Below are positions 1 through 10,269 of a stretch of 64,000 nucleotides of DNA, in pieces (position 1 is the first letter of the stretch; every line of letters begins with the position of its first letter). Source of the DNA: Bactericera cockerelli (Eukaryota; Arthropoda; Insecta; Hemiptera; Triozidae); contig CM044963.1 in NCBI GenBank assembly GCA_024516035.1, positions 19,894,703 through 19,958,702 of the forward strand, written 5' to 3'. The translations under genes were made by a program, and so were the position numbers. Under the pieces are notes generated by a model. That model saw nothing but the letters and a program-made list of their open reading frames with translations. It made no database searches and was not told the DNA's origin.

Positions 1-465
1 AGTTTGTTAGCAGCGCAGGTACTGTTGTAAGAGCTTCATCTGCCCTAGCTTAATATACAGGGTGAATCTTTCAAACTTTTCTTCATTAAGATTGTTAGCA
101 GCGCAGGTACTGTTGTAAGAGCTTCATCTGCCCTAGCTTAATATACAGGGTGAATCTTTCAAACTTTTCTTCATTAAGTTTGTTAGCAGCGCAGATACTG
201 TTGTAAGAGCTTCATCTGCCCTAGCTTAATATACAGGGTGAATCTTTCAAACTTTTCTTCATTAAGTTTGTTAGCAGCGCAGGTACTGTTGTAAGAGCTT
301 CATCTGCCCTAGCTTAATATACAGGGTGAATCTGTCAAACTTTTCTCGTTACAACTTTTCATTAAGTTTGTTAGCAGCGCAGGTACTGTTGTAAGACGTA
401 CCTCAGTAGCACTACGACAGCTTCATCTGCCCTAGCTTAAATACAGGGTAACTCTGTCAAACTTA
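1..465. repeat. 88-bp satellite array, about five copies
   Basis: The anchor gttagc recurs at 6, 94, 182, 270 and 370. The first four units are exactly 88 bp apart. The fourth interval is 100 bp because of an insertion around 346-357, and the last unit carries a further insertion around 397-420. Units are nearly identical, which suggests recent expansion. Each contains tatacagggtg, the same string that forms the outer end of the foldback at 1485. The array runs off the left edge of the window, so its size is unknown. Confidence 0.95.
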
Positions 466-1075
466 GAGGAGGAGAATTGGGGGAGATGGAGAATATTGAG
501 AAGGAATCCGACCTCAGTAGCTTGATCGATAAGGCAGCGGACTTGTAACCTGGAGGTCGGTGGTTCAAGTCCCGGTTTCAGCGTAGATTTAGTAAAGCGA
601 GTTTGAGTAGTTGTGATATCACGAAAGTGATTAACACAAATATGATAACTCTAAACTTTTTTTTATGGGAGAAGGAGATTGGAGGACAAGAAGAATGGGG
701 GAGAGGGAGAATAGGGGGAGAGGGGAATGGGGGAAATGGGGGAGAGGGAGAATGGGGGAAATGGAGAATATGGGAGAAGGAGATTGGAGGACAAGGAGAA
801 TAGGGGAGAGGGAGAATAGGGGAGAGGGGGAATGGGTGAGAGGGGGAGAGGGGGAATGGGGGAGAGGGAGAATGGAGGAAATGGAGAATATGGGAGAAGG
901 AGATTGGAGGACAAGGAGAATAGGGGAGAGGGAGAATAGGAAAGAGGGGGAATGGAGGACAAGGAGAATTGGGGGAAGGAGAATGGGAGAGATGGAGAAA
1001 ATGGGAGAATGAAAATGGAGGCCAATCATAATGAGGGAGAGGGAGAATGAGGGAAAAGGATTATAAAGAGAAAAG
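466..1075. repeat. Purine-rich minisatellite (gggagagggagaat type)
   Basis: G/A-rich sequence at 466-503 and 661-1075, interrupted by a SINE. A longer unit containing gaaggagattggaggacaag recurs at about 671, 776 and 896 (intervals 105 and 120 bp). It generates long open frames on both strands, Gly/Glu/Arg-rich on plus and Ser/Pro/Leu-rich on minus. These are repeat artefacts, not genes. Confidence 0.9.
507..658 (+). mobile_element. SINE-A copy, tRNA-derived
   Basis: Near-consensus copy of the commonest SINE here. A-box-like sequence lies at 518-528 (tagcttgatcg) and a B box at 562-572 (ggttcaagtcc). The anticodon-loop equivalent reads cttgtaa. The tRNA-unrelated body is the same in other copies, with gatatcacgaaagtgatt and an end resembling aacacaaatatgataact. 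It sits inside the purine minisatellite. A short repeat gagaagga lies on either side, but the tract is repetitive, so this is weak as a target-site duplication. The pol III boxes follow the tRNA-SINE pattern; transcription is not shown. Confidence 0.85.
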
Positions 1076-1307
1076 AAAGAAAGAGATGAACTTTTAAACT
1101 TTTACTCACATGATCAATCAATCAATGGTGAGATCAGCAGAGGTCAAAAACTTGCTGCATTAACCCTCCCCCCTGTTTCGCGTGAGTTGTTAGTCGAGTT
1201 CAAAGCCTTTGAAAATTTCATGAACTTTTTTTCCGAAAAGAAAGTTCGGTGTTCGATAAGTACTCAAATTGGGAAATTGGATTTATATATTTTTCTTCGT
1301 GAGGGTG

Positions 1308-1345
1308 AAGAGGTGGAGGGGGGGGGAGGGGGGGGGGTAAAAGAG
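1308..1345. repeat. Poly-G / G-rich tract
   Basis: An almost pure G run in the context gaggtggagggggggg. It could form a G-quadruplex. The open frame across it (1187-1384, plus) has no recognisable domain. Confidence 0.6.
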
Positions 1346-2084
1346 TGTGTATATGGAGAGAAAAAAATAATGCGTCTTACCTAGCTGGATGGTAAGTTGT
1401 TATCTGCAGTGAACTATAATTACAAGAGATAGTTATTAAGCTTCTATAATTCTATATCAATCTATCTACCTAGCTTCCATTATACAGGGTGTAACAGACT
1501 AAATGTAAAATCTCTTAAGAGGTGGTAGTATAGATCATTTCCAACCATTAATGTTCTATAACACTTTTGATTTAACTCAGTGGTTCTCGAGATATTATTT
1601 TTTTGAATTATTTTTACAAGTCCCCTGCCACTCGACAAAGAATGGCATCTAACTCCGTAAATACAGTAGATGAAGCAATAGATTTAATTTTTTCCATAAG
1701 ATAACAATATTTCACTATTATTTAGACCAGATTTATTCTTAAAAAGTGTACACGTACTGAAAAAAATCGGCAGCAGCGGAAAATTTATCGCGAACATGAA
1801 ATCCACCTGAAACTTCAGCCGCCATTTTCTCAAAATACTGCCCTCATAAAGTATTGGTTTCATTTATGTAAAAACTTGCTTGAAGTCTTATCTTTCAGAA
1901 AATATGACACACTTGATATAAAACTTTCATTTTTTATTGAAACCAAGAGAAACTAAAAAAAAGTCAGTCAGTACTACTAACTGTACCTAATAGGCTACCA
2001 TCCTACTTTTACCTAGGGAACTAATTTTTTTCTTCAATTTGACAAATTATGGTTGTCATTTACTTTCCAACGGCCCAAAAAGTT

Positions 2085-2220
2085 AGCCTCAGTCGATTCA
2101 TTGATAAGGCTGCGGACTCTTAACTTGGAGGTCACTGGTTCGAGTCTCAAGTATGGCAAATATTTAGTAAGACGAGTTTGAGCTATTGTGACACCACGAT
2201 CGTGATTAATTGACCTTAAT
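2085..2220 (+). mobile_element. SINE-A copy inside foldback 1
   Basis: It has the A-box region gattcattgataaggc, a B box at 2137-2147 (ggttcgagtct) and a body with agtaagacgagtttgagctattgtgac. The first 75 bp or so lie inside the left foldback arm and the rest in the spacer. The head therefore exists in two opposite copies within one element. It is diverged from the copy at 507, so older. Confidence 0.8.
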
Positions 2221-2230
2221 ATTTTAGTAT

Positions 2231-2537
2231 GTATGTATGGTTTTATTTGTGGTGAAGCACAAGGCCTCTTCACATTTTTTGTGGGTAGCGCAGCATTACT
2301 AAGAGCCTCCTTTACTTTTCGATTTATTCTATTACATTAATTTCTTTTTACTCTGGTAATGCCGCCACTGGTCGTTACTCATACAAGTACATAAATACTG
2401 ATTTTTCCTCACGAGGTATGAGTGGACCCCGAACATCCAAGTACAGAGCAGAAAAACTCCTGTCCCGCTGGGGATCGAACCCACGTCACCATGCGTGCAA
2501 CGCCTAGCACGCTAACTCACTCTGCCACGGTGACTAC
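2231..2537 (-). mobile_element. SINE-B copy with a 24-bp target-site duplication
   Basis: Read on the minus strand, it begins agtcaccgtggcagagtgag (A-box-like), then a B box gggttcgatcccc (minus strand, about 2475), then ctgctctgtacttggatgtt and ggggtccactcatacctcgt. The 24 bases at 2207-2230 are repeated exactly at 2538-2561 (both begin taattgacc and end ttttagtat). That is the signature of target-primed insertion. The host site is the end of the SINE-A in foldback 1, so SINE-B is the younger insertion. Confidence 0.85.
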
Positions 2538-2819
2538 TAATTGACCTTAATATTTTAGTATTCCATGTGTTTTATTAAAATTCGGTACCTACTAACATAA
2601 TAATTTGTACCACTATGTACCAACCTATGAATGTTCAGTATTTACCGTACCGCCTTTACCTGTGGGTGTTAACTATGTAGGTACATTGTTATGTTTCATT
2701 TCATTCAAACCATTTTATCATTGAGACCCTTTCCTCTTATGAACAAATGAACAATTACGATTAATATTGATTTCTGAAGCACCACAGCTAAAAGTATCAT
2801 ACATGGATACGTACATACT

Positions 2820-2877
2820 AATTTGCCACACTTGAGACTCGAACCAGTGACCTCCAAGTTAAGAGTCTACTGAGGCA
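2820..2877 (-). mobile_element. SINE-A head fragment in right arm of foldback 1
   Basis: Reverse complement of the SINE-A head in the left arm: it keeps the B box and taacttggaggtcactgg but lacks about 21 bp covering the A-box region. It arises from duplication of the foldback arm, not from separate insertion. Confidence 0.8.
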
Positions 2878-3483
2878 AACTTTTGGGCCGTTGGAAATAA
2901 ATGGCAACCATAATTTGTCAAATTGAAGAAAAAAATTAGTTCCCTAGGTAAAAGTAGGATGGTAGCCTAGTAGGTACAGTTAGTAGTACTGACTGACTTT
3001 TTTTTTATTTCTCTTGGTTTCAATAAAAAATGAAAGTTTTATATCAAGTGTGTCATATTTTCTGAAAGATAAGACTTCAAGCAAGTTTTTACATAAATGA
3101 AACCAATACTTTATGAGGGCAGTATTTTGAGAAAATGGCGGCTGAAGTTTCAGGTGGATTTCATGTTCGCGATAAATTTTCCGCTGCTGCCGATTTTTTT
3201 CAGTCCGTGTGCACTTTTTATGAATAAGTCTATTCTAAATAATAGTGAAATATTGTTATCTTATGGAGAAAGTTAAATTTATTGCTTCATCTATTGTATT
3301 TACGGAGTTAGATGCCATTCTTTGTCGAGCGGCAGGGGACTTGTAAAAATAATTCAAAAAAATAATATCTCGAGAACCACTGAGTTAAATCAAAAGTGTT
3401 ATAGAACATTAATGGTTGGAAATGATCTATACTACCACCTCTTAAGAGATTTTACATTTAGTCTGTTACACCCTGTATAAAAG

Positions 3484-4379
3484 TGGTGTTTTTTAACTTT
3501 ATAGTTAAAATCAGTATAAACAGAAAAGTGAGAAGTTGTATTAGATGTACATGAATATCAGAACATACCTGGACAGCTCTTTCGAGCTTATTTGCTCTCA
3601 TCAGCGGGTAATAGTTCTGAATATCCATGTCATCAACTAACCTCTCTATTTTAATCAGTACAGAAAAGTGAGAGTTATATACACCATGTTACTATATGTA
3701 TGTACGTAGGTAAGATAATTATGATTTATTTAGCGTTGAACTTTTCTGAACGATGTGTTCCTTAAATGGGTGTGAGTCTGGCCGGAGGATTAGTGGATTA
3801 AATTGATGGATGTGAGGAGATTTCGAAGAGGATTGTGGGTGAGTTATTTGGGTGAGTATATTAGATCCATCAATTATTTTCTAAAAGCTCACACGGAACT
3901 CTTAAAGTTTTTATAGAATAGAGCGAGCAGATTGCAGAACATCAAATTGATACGAGTATACAGAAATAGTAACAAAATGAGAGTGTTTAAAATACATTTT
4001 AATTTTAAAATAAATTTAAAGTAAAATACATTTAAATGTATTTTAACTTTTAAAAAAAAATGTACTGCTAAATTATGAGTTGAATTGAAACCCTGGATCT
4101 TATCCGAATTTCTGATCCATTTATTTATTTTTTCAAGGTATTGTTATAAGTACTTTCACATTACTTCTGATACAATTTTGTGTTTAGTTTCTTTCGACAA
4201 CCACGATCAATGGAAACCGGTAGGTATTTTGCTTTCCGTTTAGGCTGTGACAGTAACAAACATTAGCCACTGATATTAGGCTGAGTGGGGTGGACAGAAG
4301 ATTTCCTAAAAACCAATAGATTCGAAGCTATCCTTACTCGTTATTGGTTAACATGAGCGATGTGTTACACACACAATAT
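3484..4379. other. AT-rich stretch, no gene seen
   Basis: No coding signal. A diverged direct repeat (atcagta...cagaaaagtgag) lies at about 3507-3537 and 3651-3675. The block 3988-4060 is A/T-rich with repeated ttttaa and atttaaa strings. Confidence 0.5.
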
Positions 4380-4427
4380 CTCTCTCACACACGTACGAAC
4401 GTACGCACACACACATACACTATCTAC

Positions 4428-4469
<42 letters not shown>

Positions 4470-4483
4470 CGCACACACACACA

Positions 4484-4520
<37 letters not shown>

Positions 4521-4525
4521 GCGTG
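4380..4525. repeat. (CA)n/(CT)n compound microsatellite
   Basis: Alternating runs of CT and CA dinucleotides. Open frames of His/Thr/Leu/Ser repeats across it are artefacts. Confidence 0.95.
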
Positions 4526-4837
4526 TGCATGATGGCATCGTGCACCTGGTCTTATGTTTCTTAAGAATCTTGAATAGTTCCTCATTCATGTATTTCCATT
4601 ATTCACAGAACATAAACCAAGATATCAATTCTAAAGAATAGATCCAGCAGAAACATTTCTAAAACTTCTAAAGGCACATCACAGAAGATCGGTTCTAAAG
4701 GATGAAGCGGTACTGAACTGATTTGTTTTAGAATTAGTGACGCCTGAGTGGTTTTGAACAGAGATAATCAAGCAAGCACTACTGTGTTGAGGATATTTTA
4801 TTATGGCTATCGTTATTACTTCTACATACATACAATA

Positions 4838-4970
4838 CCGACCTCAGTAGATGGATCGATAAAGCGTGGACTTGTATCCTGGAGGTCATTGGTTCGAATA
4901 CCAAGTTGATCAAAAATCCAGTAAATTGAGTTTGAGTAGTTCTGATTAACACAAATATTTCAGAAACAAA
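4838..4970 (+). mobile_element. SINE-A copy, diverged
   Basis: Contains ccgacctcagtag, ggatcgataaagcg, acttgtatcctggaggtcat, a B box ggttcgaatacc and the tail gagtttgagtagttctgatt. It is shortened before the end of the body relative to the copy at 507. Confidence 0.8.
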
Positions 4971-5039
4971 CTCATTTTAAAGGAAAAAATAAAGCATAGA
5001 TTTGCACGAATGGTGTCATGAGTTCGATTACCAATAGGA

Positions 5040-5192
5040 TAAAAAATCTGCTCTTTACTGTGATGTCCGAAGTTCACTCATACTCTCATTTTCTCACGAG
5101 TTATGATTGGACCCCGAACATCGATGGCATGTACAGAGCAGAAAAACTCTCACACTCTTGGAAATCGAACCCAGATCACCGAGAGTGCAAGT
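5040..5192 (-). mobile_element. SINE-B copy, 5' end decayed
   Basis: The minus strand reads gtgatctgggttcgatttcc (B box), then tttctgctctgtacatgcc, gttcggggtccaatcataac and tcgtgagaaaatgagag, matching the body of the SINE-B at 2231. The A-box half is not recognisable. Confidence 0.7.
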
Positions 5193-5199
5193 AGGAACC

Positions 5200-6439
5200 A
5201 GCAATAGGAAAAAAGCCAGTGCACATTAGGATCCAAATAGGTGGAAGTTATAAAAATAAATAAAAAGAGAAAAACAAAATTGAAGGAGAATACAGATAGC
5301 GTGCTTGCAAAAATTGTTGGAGCTTTGCAAACTTTCAGAGAAAGCAATTTCATGCTCGTTGCAAATTAGAACTATTAGAATCAAGACATTGTGAGTGTAA
5401 TAAAATTATATCCGAGCAGAGAAACACACGAAGAAGAAGGTTGCTTTCGTTTTATTTTACTTATGCAATAGCCGAATTGGAAAAATGAGATGGATTTAAT
5501 ATTCTTATCAATTTCTTACTGAAATTAATACGTAAAAACAGGCTGATCAATATTTAAGTGTCTTATTATTATTAAATGTATTTTAATCTGTTCCGACATA
5601 AAGTCTTATTAATTAATTATGAATCTTCATAAAAAAATTCGGATGTCGACCTGACTCGAATTTTTCTGGTACCTCTCATCTAAAAGAGAGCCGAATAATT
5701 GACATAAATGATGTCTTGAGTTTTAGCCAGCTCGAAAATTGAATGTACATATATTATTATTTCACATCTACTAAAACTACAAATATATTGAAATTAGTCA
5801 AATTGAAATGATTGGAAATTTGTTAAGAATGTTAATGTTTTTATTAGTATATTGTTAAAAAAAGGTTATAAGTATCTTGTCGTATGGCAACCTTTGATGT
5901 ACAGGTAAGGTTTAAATAATATTATTCAGTTCTTTAAAAATAAAAATTGGAATATGTCAAATTACTTAGCAATTTCATTTGTACCATATGTTAATATTCG
6001 GCCATTTTGCCATCCATATGTGTCTGAAGTAGCGGGTTTATACAATAGTAGTATCAAACACTTTGCGACGCCACTCAAAGTGACCCGGAAGGAAGAAAAG
6101 GTTCCGGCGTCTCAAAAACGCCACACAAAGGAGTCTGGCAGGTTCTCGCGTACAAAGAAAAGTTCCCCGTACCTCATGGCAGTTCCTCTCAAAGGCGGTA
6201 GGGCTCTTACTGGAAAAGGTGGCGCGCTCCTTGGAAATTTTGAAACAAATTAGTCGAATTCAAGAACCGTAAAGTGGACAGCTATAAGAAGCGGGGCGAA
6301 GGGAGAGGGTGGGAACCGGGAGGGTAGTGTGTATGTTGGTGATGCGGCGAGATGCAGAAATAGAGGAAGGAAGAGAGAGCCAGATGAATGCGAAAGAGAC
6401 GGAAAAAGATTTTGAAACAGTTTCAGACGGAGAAAGTGA
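5200..6439. other. Single-copy-looking stretch with one GC-richer segment
   Basis: Mostly AT-rich. About 6060-6250 is richer in G+C and lies in an open plus-strand frame (5954-6253, 99 codons, Lys/Arg/Ser-rich). No domain is recognised, and splice signals or homology cannot be judged, so it is not called a gene. Confidence 0.35.
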
Positions 6440-6690
6440 GGAGGTACACAAAGAAATAGAGAGAGAGTGAGTGAGGTGAGTTAGAGAGAGAGAGATTAGA
6501 GAGAGGATTTGAGAGAGAGAGACGAGAGAGTGAGTGAGTGGTGAGCAAGAGAGAGAGTAGAGAGAGAGAGGGGAGTGAGTGAGGAAGTGAGGAGACAGAG
6601 AGGATGAGGATGAGAAGAGAGAGGAGGAGAGGTGAGATAGTGTGAGAGAGAGTGTGAGTCAGAGAGAGAGGAGGAGGTACATAAAGAAAG
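6440..6690. repeat. (GA)n microsatellite block
   Basis: GA-rich with gtgagt interruptions. Overlapping Ser/Leu/His-rich minus-strand frames and Arg/Glu-rich plus-strand frames are artefacts. Confidence 0.9.
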
Positions 6691-6695
6691 AGATA

Positions 6696-6830
6696 GTAGT
6701 CACCTTGTTCTATCGGAAGCATCACTCTACGTGACCCAAGTTCGAATTTTTTCAGCTCTGTACTTTGGATGTCGGAGCCTCGTGAGGACAATTGGTTTAG
6801 AGGAGCAACAACCAGTGACGGAATTAGAGA
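6696..6830 (+). mobile_element. SINE-B remnant between two GA tracts
   Basis: It has tagtcaccttgttctatcgg (A-box end), gtgacccaagttcgaatttt (degenerate B box), ctctgtactttggatgtcgg and cctcgtgaggacaa, matching the copy at 38726. GA repeats abut both sides. Confidence 0.75.
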
Positions 6831-6837
6831 TTGTCAA

Positions 6838-7465
6838 TGAGAGAGAAAGAGAGAAGATAAACAGAGAATGAGAGTCAGAGAGAGAATGAGTGAGAGAATG
6901 CAAAAACGAAAGAGGAGAAAGAGATAGGAACAGTCGGAACAAAGAGAGACAGCAATCGAAAGGGAGAAATATGAGAATAGGAGGAGGAAGAGAGAGAGAG
7001 AAGAAGAAGAAAAATAAACATATAAAGAGAATGAGAGTCAGAGAGAGAATGAACTGTGCAAACAAACGAAAGAGGGAGAAAGAGATTGGAACAGTCGGAA
7101 CAAAAGAGACAAAATCGAAAGCGAGAAATTGAGAATAGGGAGGAGAGGAAGAGAGAGAAAGAGAAAATGAAAACAAAAAAAGGGTGAGAGAGAGAGAGAG
7201 AGAGGGAGGACAATAAAAATTAAAATTTCAAGACACGGGACATAAAGTACTTAAAAAGTCCCGGCAACCTCCTTCAGACAGAGGGCTTAACTTGAAAACA
7301 ATGCCCTCTTAGTGTGGCCTAAGCCTCCTTCCATCCCTCTCTCTCTCTCTCTTTCAACTAATTAACTTAATTGAGAGGAAAGTTCAGGAGGAGAGAGAGA
7401 GAGACAGAAGAAGGGTTAGAGTAAGGGAGAGAGAAAATAGGAGAGAGAGAAAGAGGTAAGTAGAG
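6838..7465. repeat. GA-rich microsatellite blocks
   Basis: 6838-7215 is GA-rich with an imperfect internal duplication (agaatgagagtcagagagag and cggaacaaa...gagacaaaatcgaaa-like strings recur about 165-180 bp apart). A CT run (7337-7353) and another GA block (7389-7465) follow. Confidence 0.85.
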
Positions 7466-8304
7466 TAAGGTGAGAAGGAAACAACGTAGAGAAGGAGAGT
7501 AAATAGGAAAAAGTTTGTAAACAAAAGGGTTAAATTGGACAGCAATAATTCCTCTTTATAATCTTCGACCTTTTGTGCACCTAGAAATTAAATATTTTGA
7601 TTTTTCATTTCCTAATTTGTTAAAAACACAGAGGGTGACAAATTAAGAAAGCAGTTTAGGAAATAAGCTTTTCTCGGGGGGGCTTCAAGAAGGGAGGTTT
7701 TTGGAAGGACTCAAAGGCGCGGACGGATTATTTTGGGTGTGAGCCAAATACAGGTGGAGGTGATGATGGATGAGGAGGGGGGAATTAATGGGGGTGGAGG
7801 CTTGTCAACATGTTGAACGAGGAGATTTGATGCGATCTTAAATTGAAGATAATGTTAGCCTCTCAAAGTTGTATTAAGCATTGTTGCCTGTATGACTTTG
7901 CAAAGTTGTTGTGGAGACCCTTGGGCCCTGGGTAACCGAGACAATCATTTAAACGAAAATTATATTAAGAAAATCGGGGGTGTTAAAAAAATATTTAAGA
8001 GCCACGCTCGCGTTGTTTCCTGGTTGACAGGCTAGCCTTAGATATCCTTCCACTGATTAAACGGAAGAAATATTCTATCCGTATTTTTCTGAAGATGTTG
8101 AGTTTTGTAAATATAAATAATTTCAAAGATAGTTCCTTAAATCCTTATTCAAATTTCAATATTTAAAATATTCGAAGGAAGAATAAATCCTTTGGATCAG
8201 ATATGACAGAAGTGGTGTGTATGACCAGTTGACGTACATCTAAGAAAAGACTAACCGTCATATAAATGAATACAGGAACTCTTAAAAAAACCAATAGGAA
8301 TAAC
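7466..8304. other. No gene seen
   Basis: AT-rich with a G-rich patch (7675-7805). No repeat family, domain or RNA gene recognised. Confidence 0.4.
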
Positions 8305-8515
8305 ATATTTTTTGGGTTTAACGTCGCTTTCAACTACATGGCCATATGACGAGGGAGTGTTACTGCATTTGCAGGAAACTCACATACCTGTTACCCATAT
8401 TAACCTCACCCAGCCTAGATTGAGTCAGAATGTCAGCATCACGAAGTCTAAACCTCGATCACCTCTTCGGAGATCCTACGAGAACCGGTACATTCAACGC
8501 TTTTTAAAAGTATAA
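8305..8515 (+). repeat. Dispersed repeat R1
   Basis: The first part (tttaacgtcgctttcaacta, catggccatatgacga) recurs at 28795-28850 on plus, and on minus at about 9880-9925 and 19135-19175. The second part (tcagcatcacgaagtct and gagaaccggtacattcaacg) recurs at about 63860-63945. Copies are fragmentary and of unknown class. The 67-codon frame here is not supported as a gene. Confidence 0.65.
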
Positions 8516-8811
8516 CATTTTAAAAGTAACTTTTCTCGTAACCTTACTACGCATTATTATTTGAATTAATAAGAAATATCTTGTCCAACACCCAGAATTA
8601 AGCATCTAAATTTTACATCCGTTCTCATTTCATTCTCTCAGTGTTTCATACCTCCCTCAGTTGTGCTGCAGACAACATGGAAATTAATGGAAAGTAAAAA
8701 TTGAATGCTGAAGAAGAGGGAATAAAATAATCTAAGATAAGAGATAAACAGACTGAAAACACAGAAAAAAAGCAATTGAAAAAGAAAGAAGGCGCAGAAA
8801 ATAAATAAAAA

Positions 8812-9285
8812 TCTGGTGTAAACATCACACGACTTTCCTTATCATATTAGGAATGGGAACAGGACCAAAAGCCACTGGTGACTCAAAGGTAACAGTCAGC
8901 TAAAAATTAAAGCCAAATTCGTAATCAGCACCTCAAAATCATTGGATTTGATATGTCACAATCCCCATCTAGGATGAATAATAAAAAAGTTAGTCTGAGC
9001 GGGTCCGGTAAATTGGGGCCGAGGTCCGAAAAGTTCAAGATATCAAAAAAATGATCAGAGCAAACCCCTATTATTTTTTTAATCTAAGAAAATGTTGTTC
9101 TGTAACTTTTTTTGTATCTTTAACCAATTCATAGAAGCGGCGCTTGCGGCCAATATTTGCGGCCCTGAGGCCGCATTTTGCGGCCGATTTCAACCAAAAG
9201 TTTCGTGGTTCGTCTGGTGTATAAAATTGATTTGCATACCAAATTTCAAGTCTCTAGCTCTTACCGTTCTTGAGATATCCTGTTC

Positions 9286-9319
<34 letters not shown>

Positions 9320-9455
9320 GCACGGACCAATGGCTAAAAACAACTTTTTTGGTATCCTGAGGCTATGATTCGTCCAGAAATGTGAAAAACTGGGTAGGTC
9401 AAATTTTCGACGAATACAATACTTTCCTTATTATAGGATAAGGAAAGTAAAAATT
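8812..9455 (-). repeat. Dispersed repeat R2, near-complete copy (about 640 bp)
   Basis: On the minus strand it runs from a hairpin (tactttcctta...aggaaagta, 9422-9450) through a gcggccgc-rich segment to aaggaaagtcgtgtgatg and tttacaccag. It is the reverse complement of 48134-48775. It contains a (GACA)n run at 9290-9326 and the string tatctcaagaacggtaagag (minus). No TIRs beyond the short tttcctta/aaggaaa ends. The class is unknown. Confidence 0.8.
9290..9326. repeat. (GACA)n microsatellite inside R2
   Basis: A pure run of the tetranucleotide. The R2 copy at 48260-48296 has the same tract in the other orientation (tctg repeats), so it belongs to the element. Confidence 0.9.
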
Positions 9456-9473
9456 ACGGCTAATTTATTCTGA

Positions 9474-9475
<2 letters not shown>

Positions 9476-9515
<40 letters not shown>

Positions 9516-9722
9516 CCTCTCTCCTTTATTCATCTCCCTCTAAGTTTTAATTAAATTTGAGAGAGCATAAGGTACAGGCAAGATTTACTATGATGGGATT
9601 TGCACTCTTTACAAGGGAGATGCCAGACAATGAAAGGAGGAGGAGAAAGAGGAGGAGATGGAGGAGGAGAAGGAGAGAAAGCAGGAGGAGGAGGGGAAAG
9701 AGGAGAAAAACAGGGGAGATAA
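9476..9722. repeat. (CT)n run and GGA-rich tract
   Basis: 9476-9535 is CT repeats. 9625-9722 is aggaggaga-rich. Charged and Leu-rich frames over 9547-9772 are artefacts. Confidence 0.85.
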
Positions 9723-9879
9723 AGGAGATAACATCTATATTATACAATTACATAAATAAATTAAAAGATTGAGAAAATATGTATGTAGTTGATGAAATTG
9801 AATGATATTTCCTCTAAACTAACATTTTTCAGGGCAAAAAAGTTGAACCAAATTCCATGATAATTATAATGATTAAACT

Positions 9880-9925
9880 GTCGTCATAATATATTATGAT
9901 CATGCAGTTGAAAGCGGCGTTAACC
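9880..9925 (-). repeat. R1 fragment (reverse orientation)
   Basis: The sequence atgatcatgcagttgaaagc followed by ggcgttaaccccc is the reverse complement of the start of R1 at 8305. A C run follows. Confidence 0.55.
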
Positions 9926-10084
9926 CCCCCCCCCCCCCTCTAAAAAAAAACGCTTGCATACGAGTCTGCAACCATTTCGACATTTTCATCTTTACTATTC
10001 AAGGTCCAAAACCCAACTGACCAAATTTCGTATTGTGCGCATGACACATACCTTCTCTCTTCTCTTAGGGTTGCAATATCGAAA

Positions 10085-10145
10085 CGAAAATATCGATATT
10101 AGGTATATCGATAATATCGAAACCATAATATCGATATCCGATATT
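10085..10145. promoter_or_regulatory. Cluster of TATCGATA motifs (possible DRE-like sites)
   Basis: Three tatcgata octamers lie within about 60 bp, along with extra atatcg half-sites. In Drosophila TATCGATA is the DREF-binding DRE, and CGATA is the BEAF-32 core. A functional site here is inference only, because no gene or transcription start is seen nearby and the sequence may be a decayed short repeat. Confidence 0.25.
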
Positions 10146-10174
10146 AGAAGACTTCTCTCCCTTTACAATTCGAT

Positions 10175-10232
10175 ATTTCGTTACATAATATCGTTACATA
10201 ATTTCGTTACATAATTTCGTCACATAATTTTG
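10175..10232. repeat. Short tandem repeat cgttacataatt
   Basis: Four copies of about 14-15 bp (tcgttacataat, last copy tcgtcacataat) directly after the tatcgata cluster. Confidence 0.85.
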
Positions 10233-10269
10233 GTTATGTGCCAGAGCAAAGACATGAAAATGTCAAAAG

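Larger units (their letters stand above)
1485..3475. mobile_element. Foldback element 1: 2-kb TIR element with about 670-bp arms
   Basis: The left arm, about 1485-2162, is the reverse complement of about 2820-3475 with few mismatches. The element starts cagggtgtaacagac and ends gtctgttacaccctg, with tata on each side (1481-1484 and 3476-3479), consistent with a TA-type target duplication. No transposase is encoded, so it is non-autonomous. The inner end of each arm cuts through a SINE-A: the left copy runs on to about 2220, and the right arm keeps only the head (2820-2877) with about 21 bp missing. The spacer holds a later SINE-B insertion. The superfamily is not assignable from the ends alone. 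Confidence 0.9.

Noticed and set aside
665..1029. Overlapping frames of 115-132 codons on both strands
   Set aside because: Translations of the gggagagggagaat minisatellite.
5954..6253. 99-codon plus-strand frame as a gene
   Set aside because: No recognised domain, no supporting context; possible but not supportable.
9092..9337. 81-codon frame as a host gene
   Set aside because: It is inside repeat R2 and ends in translation of the (GACA)n run; kept only as a finding about the repeat.
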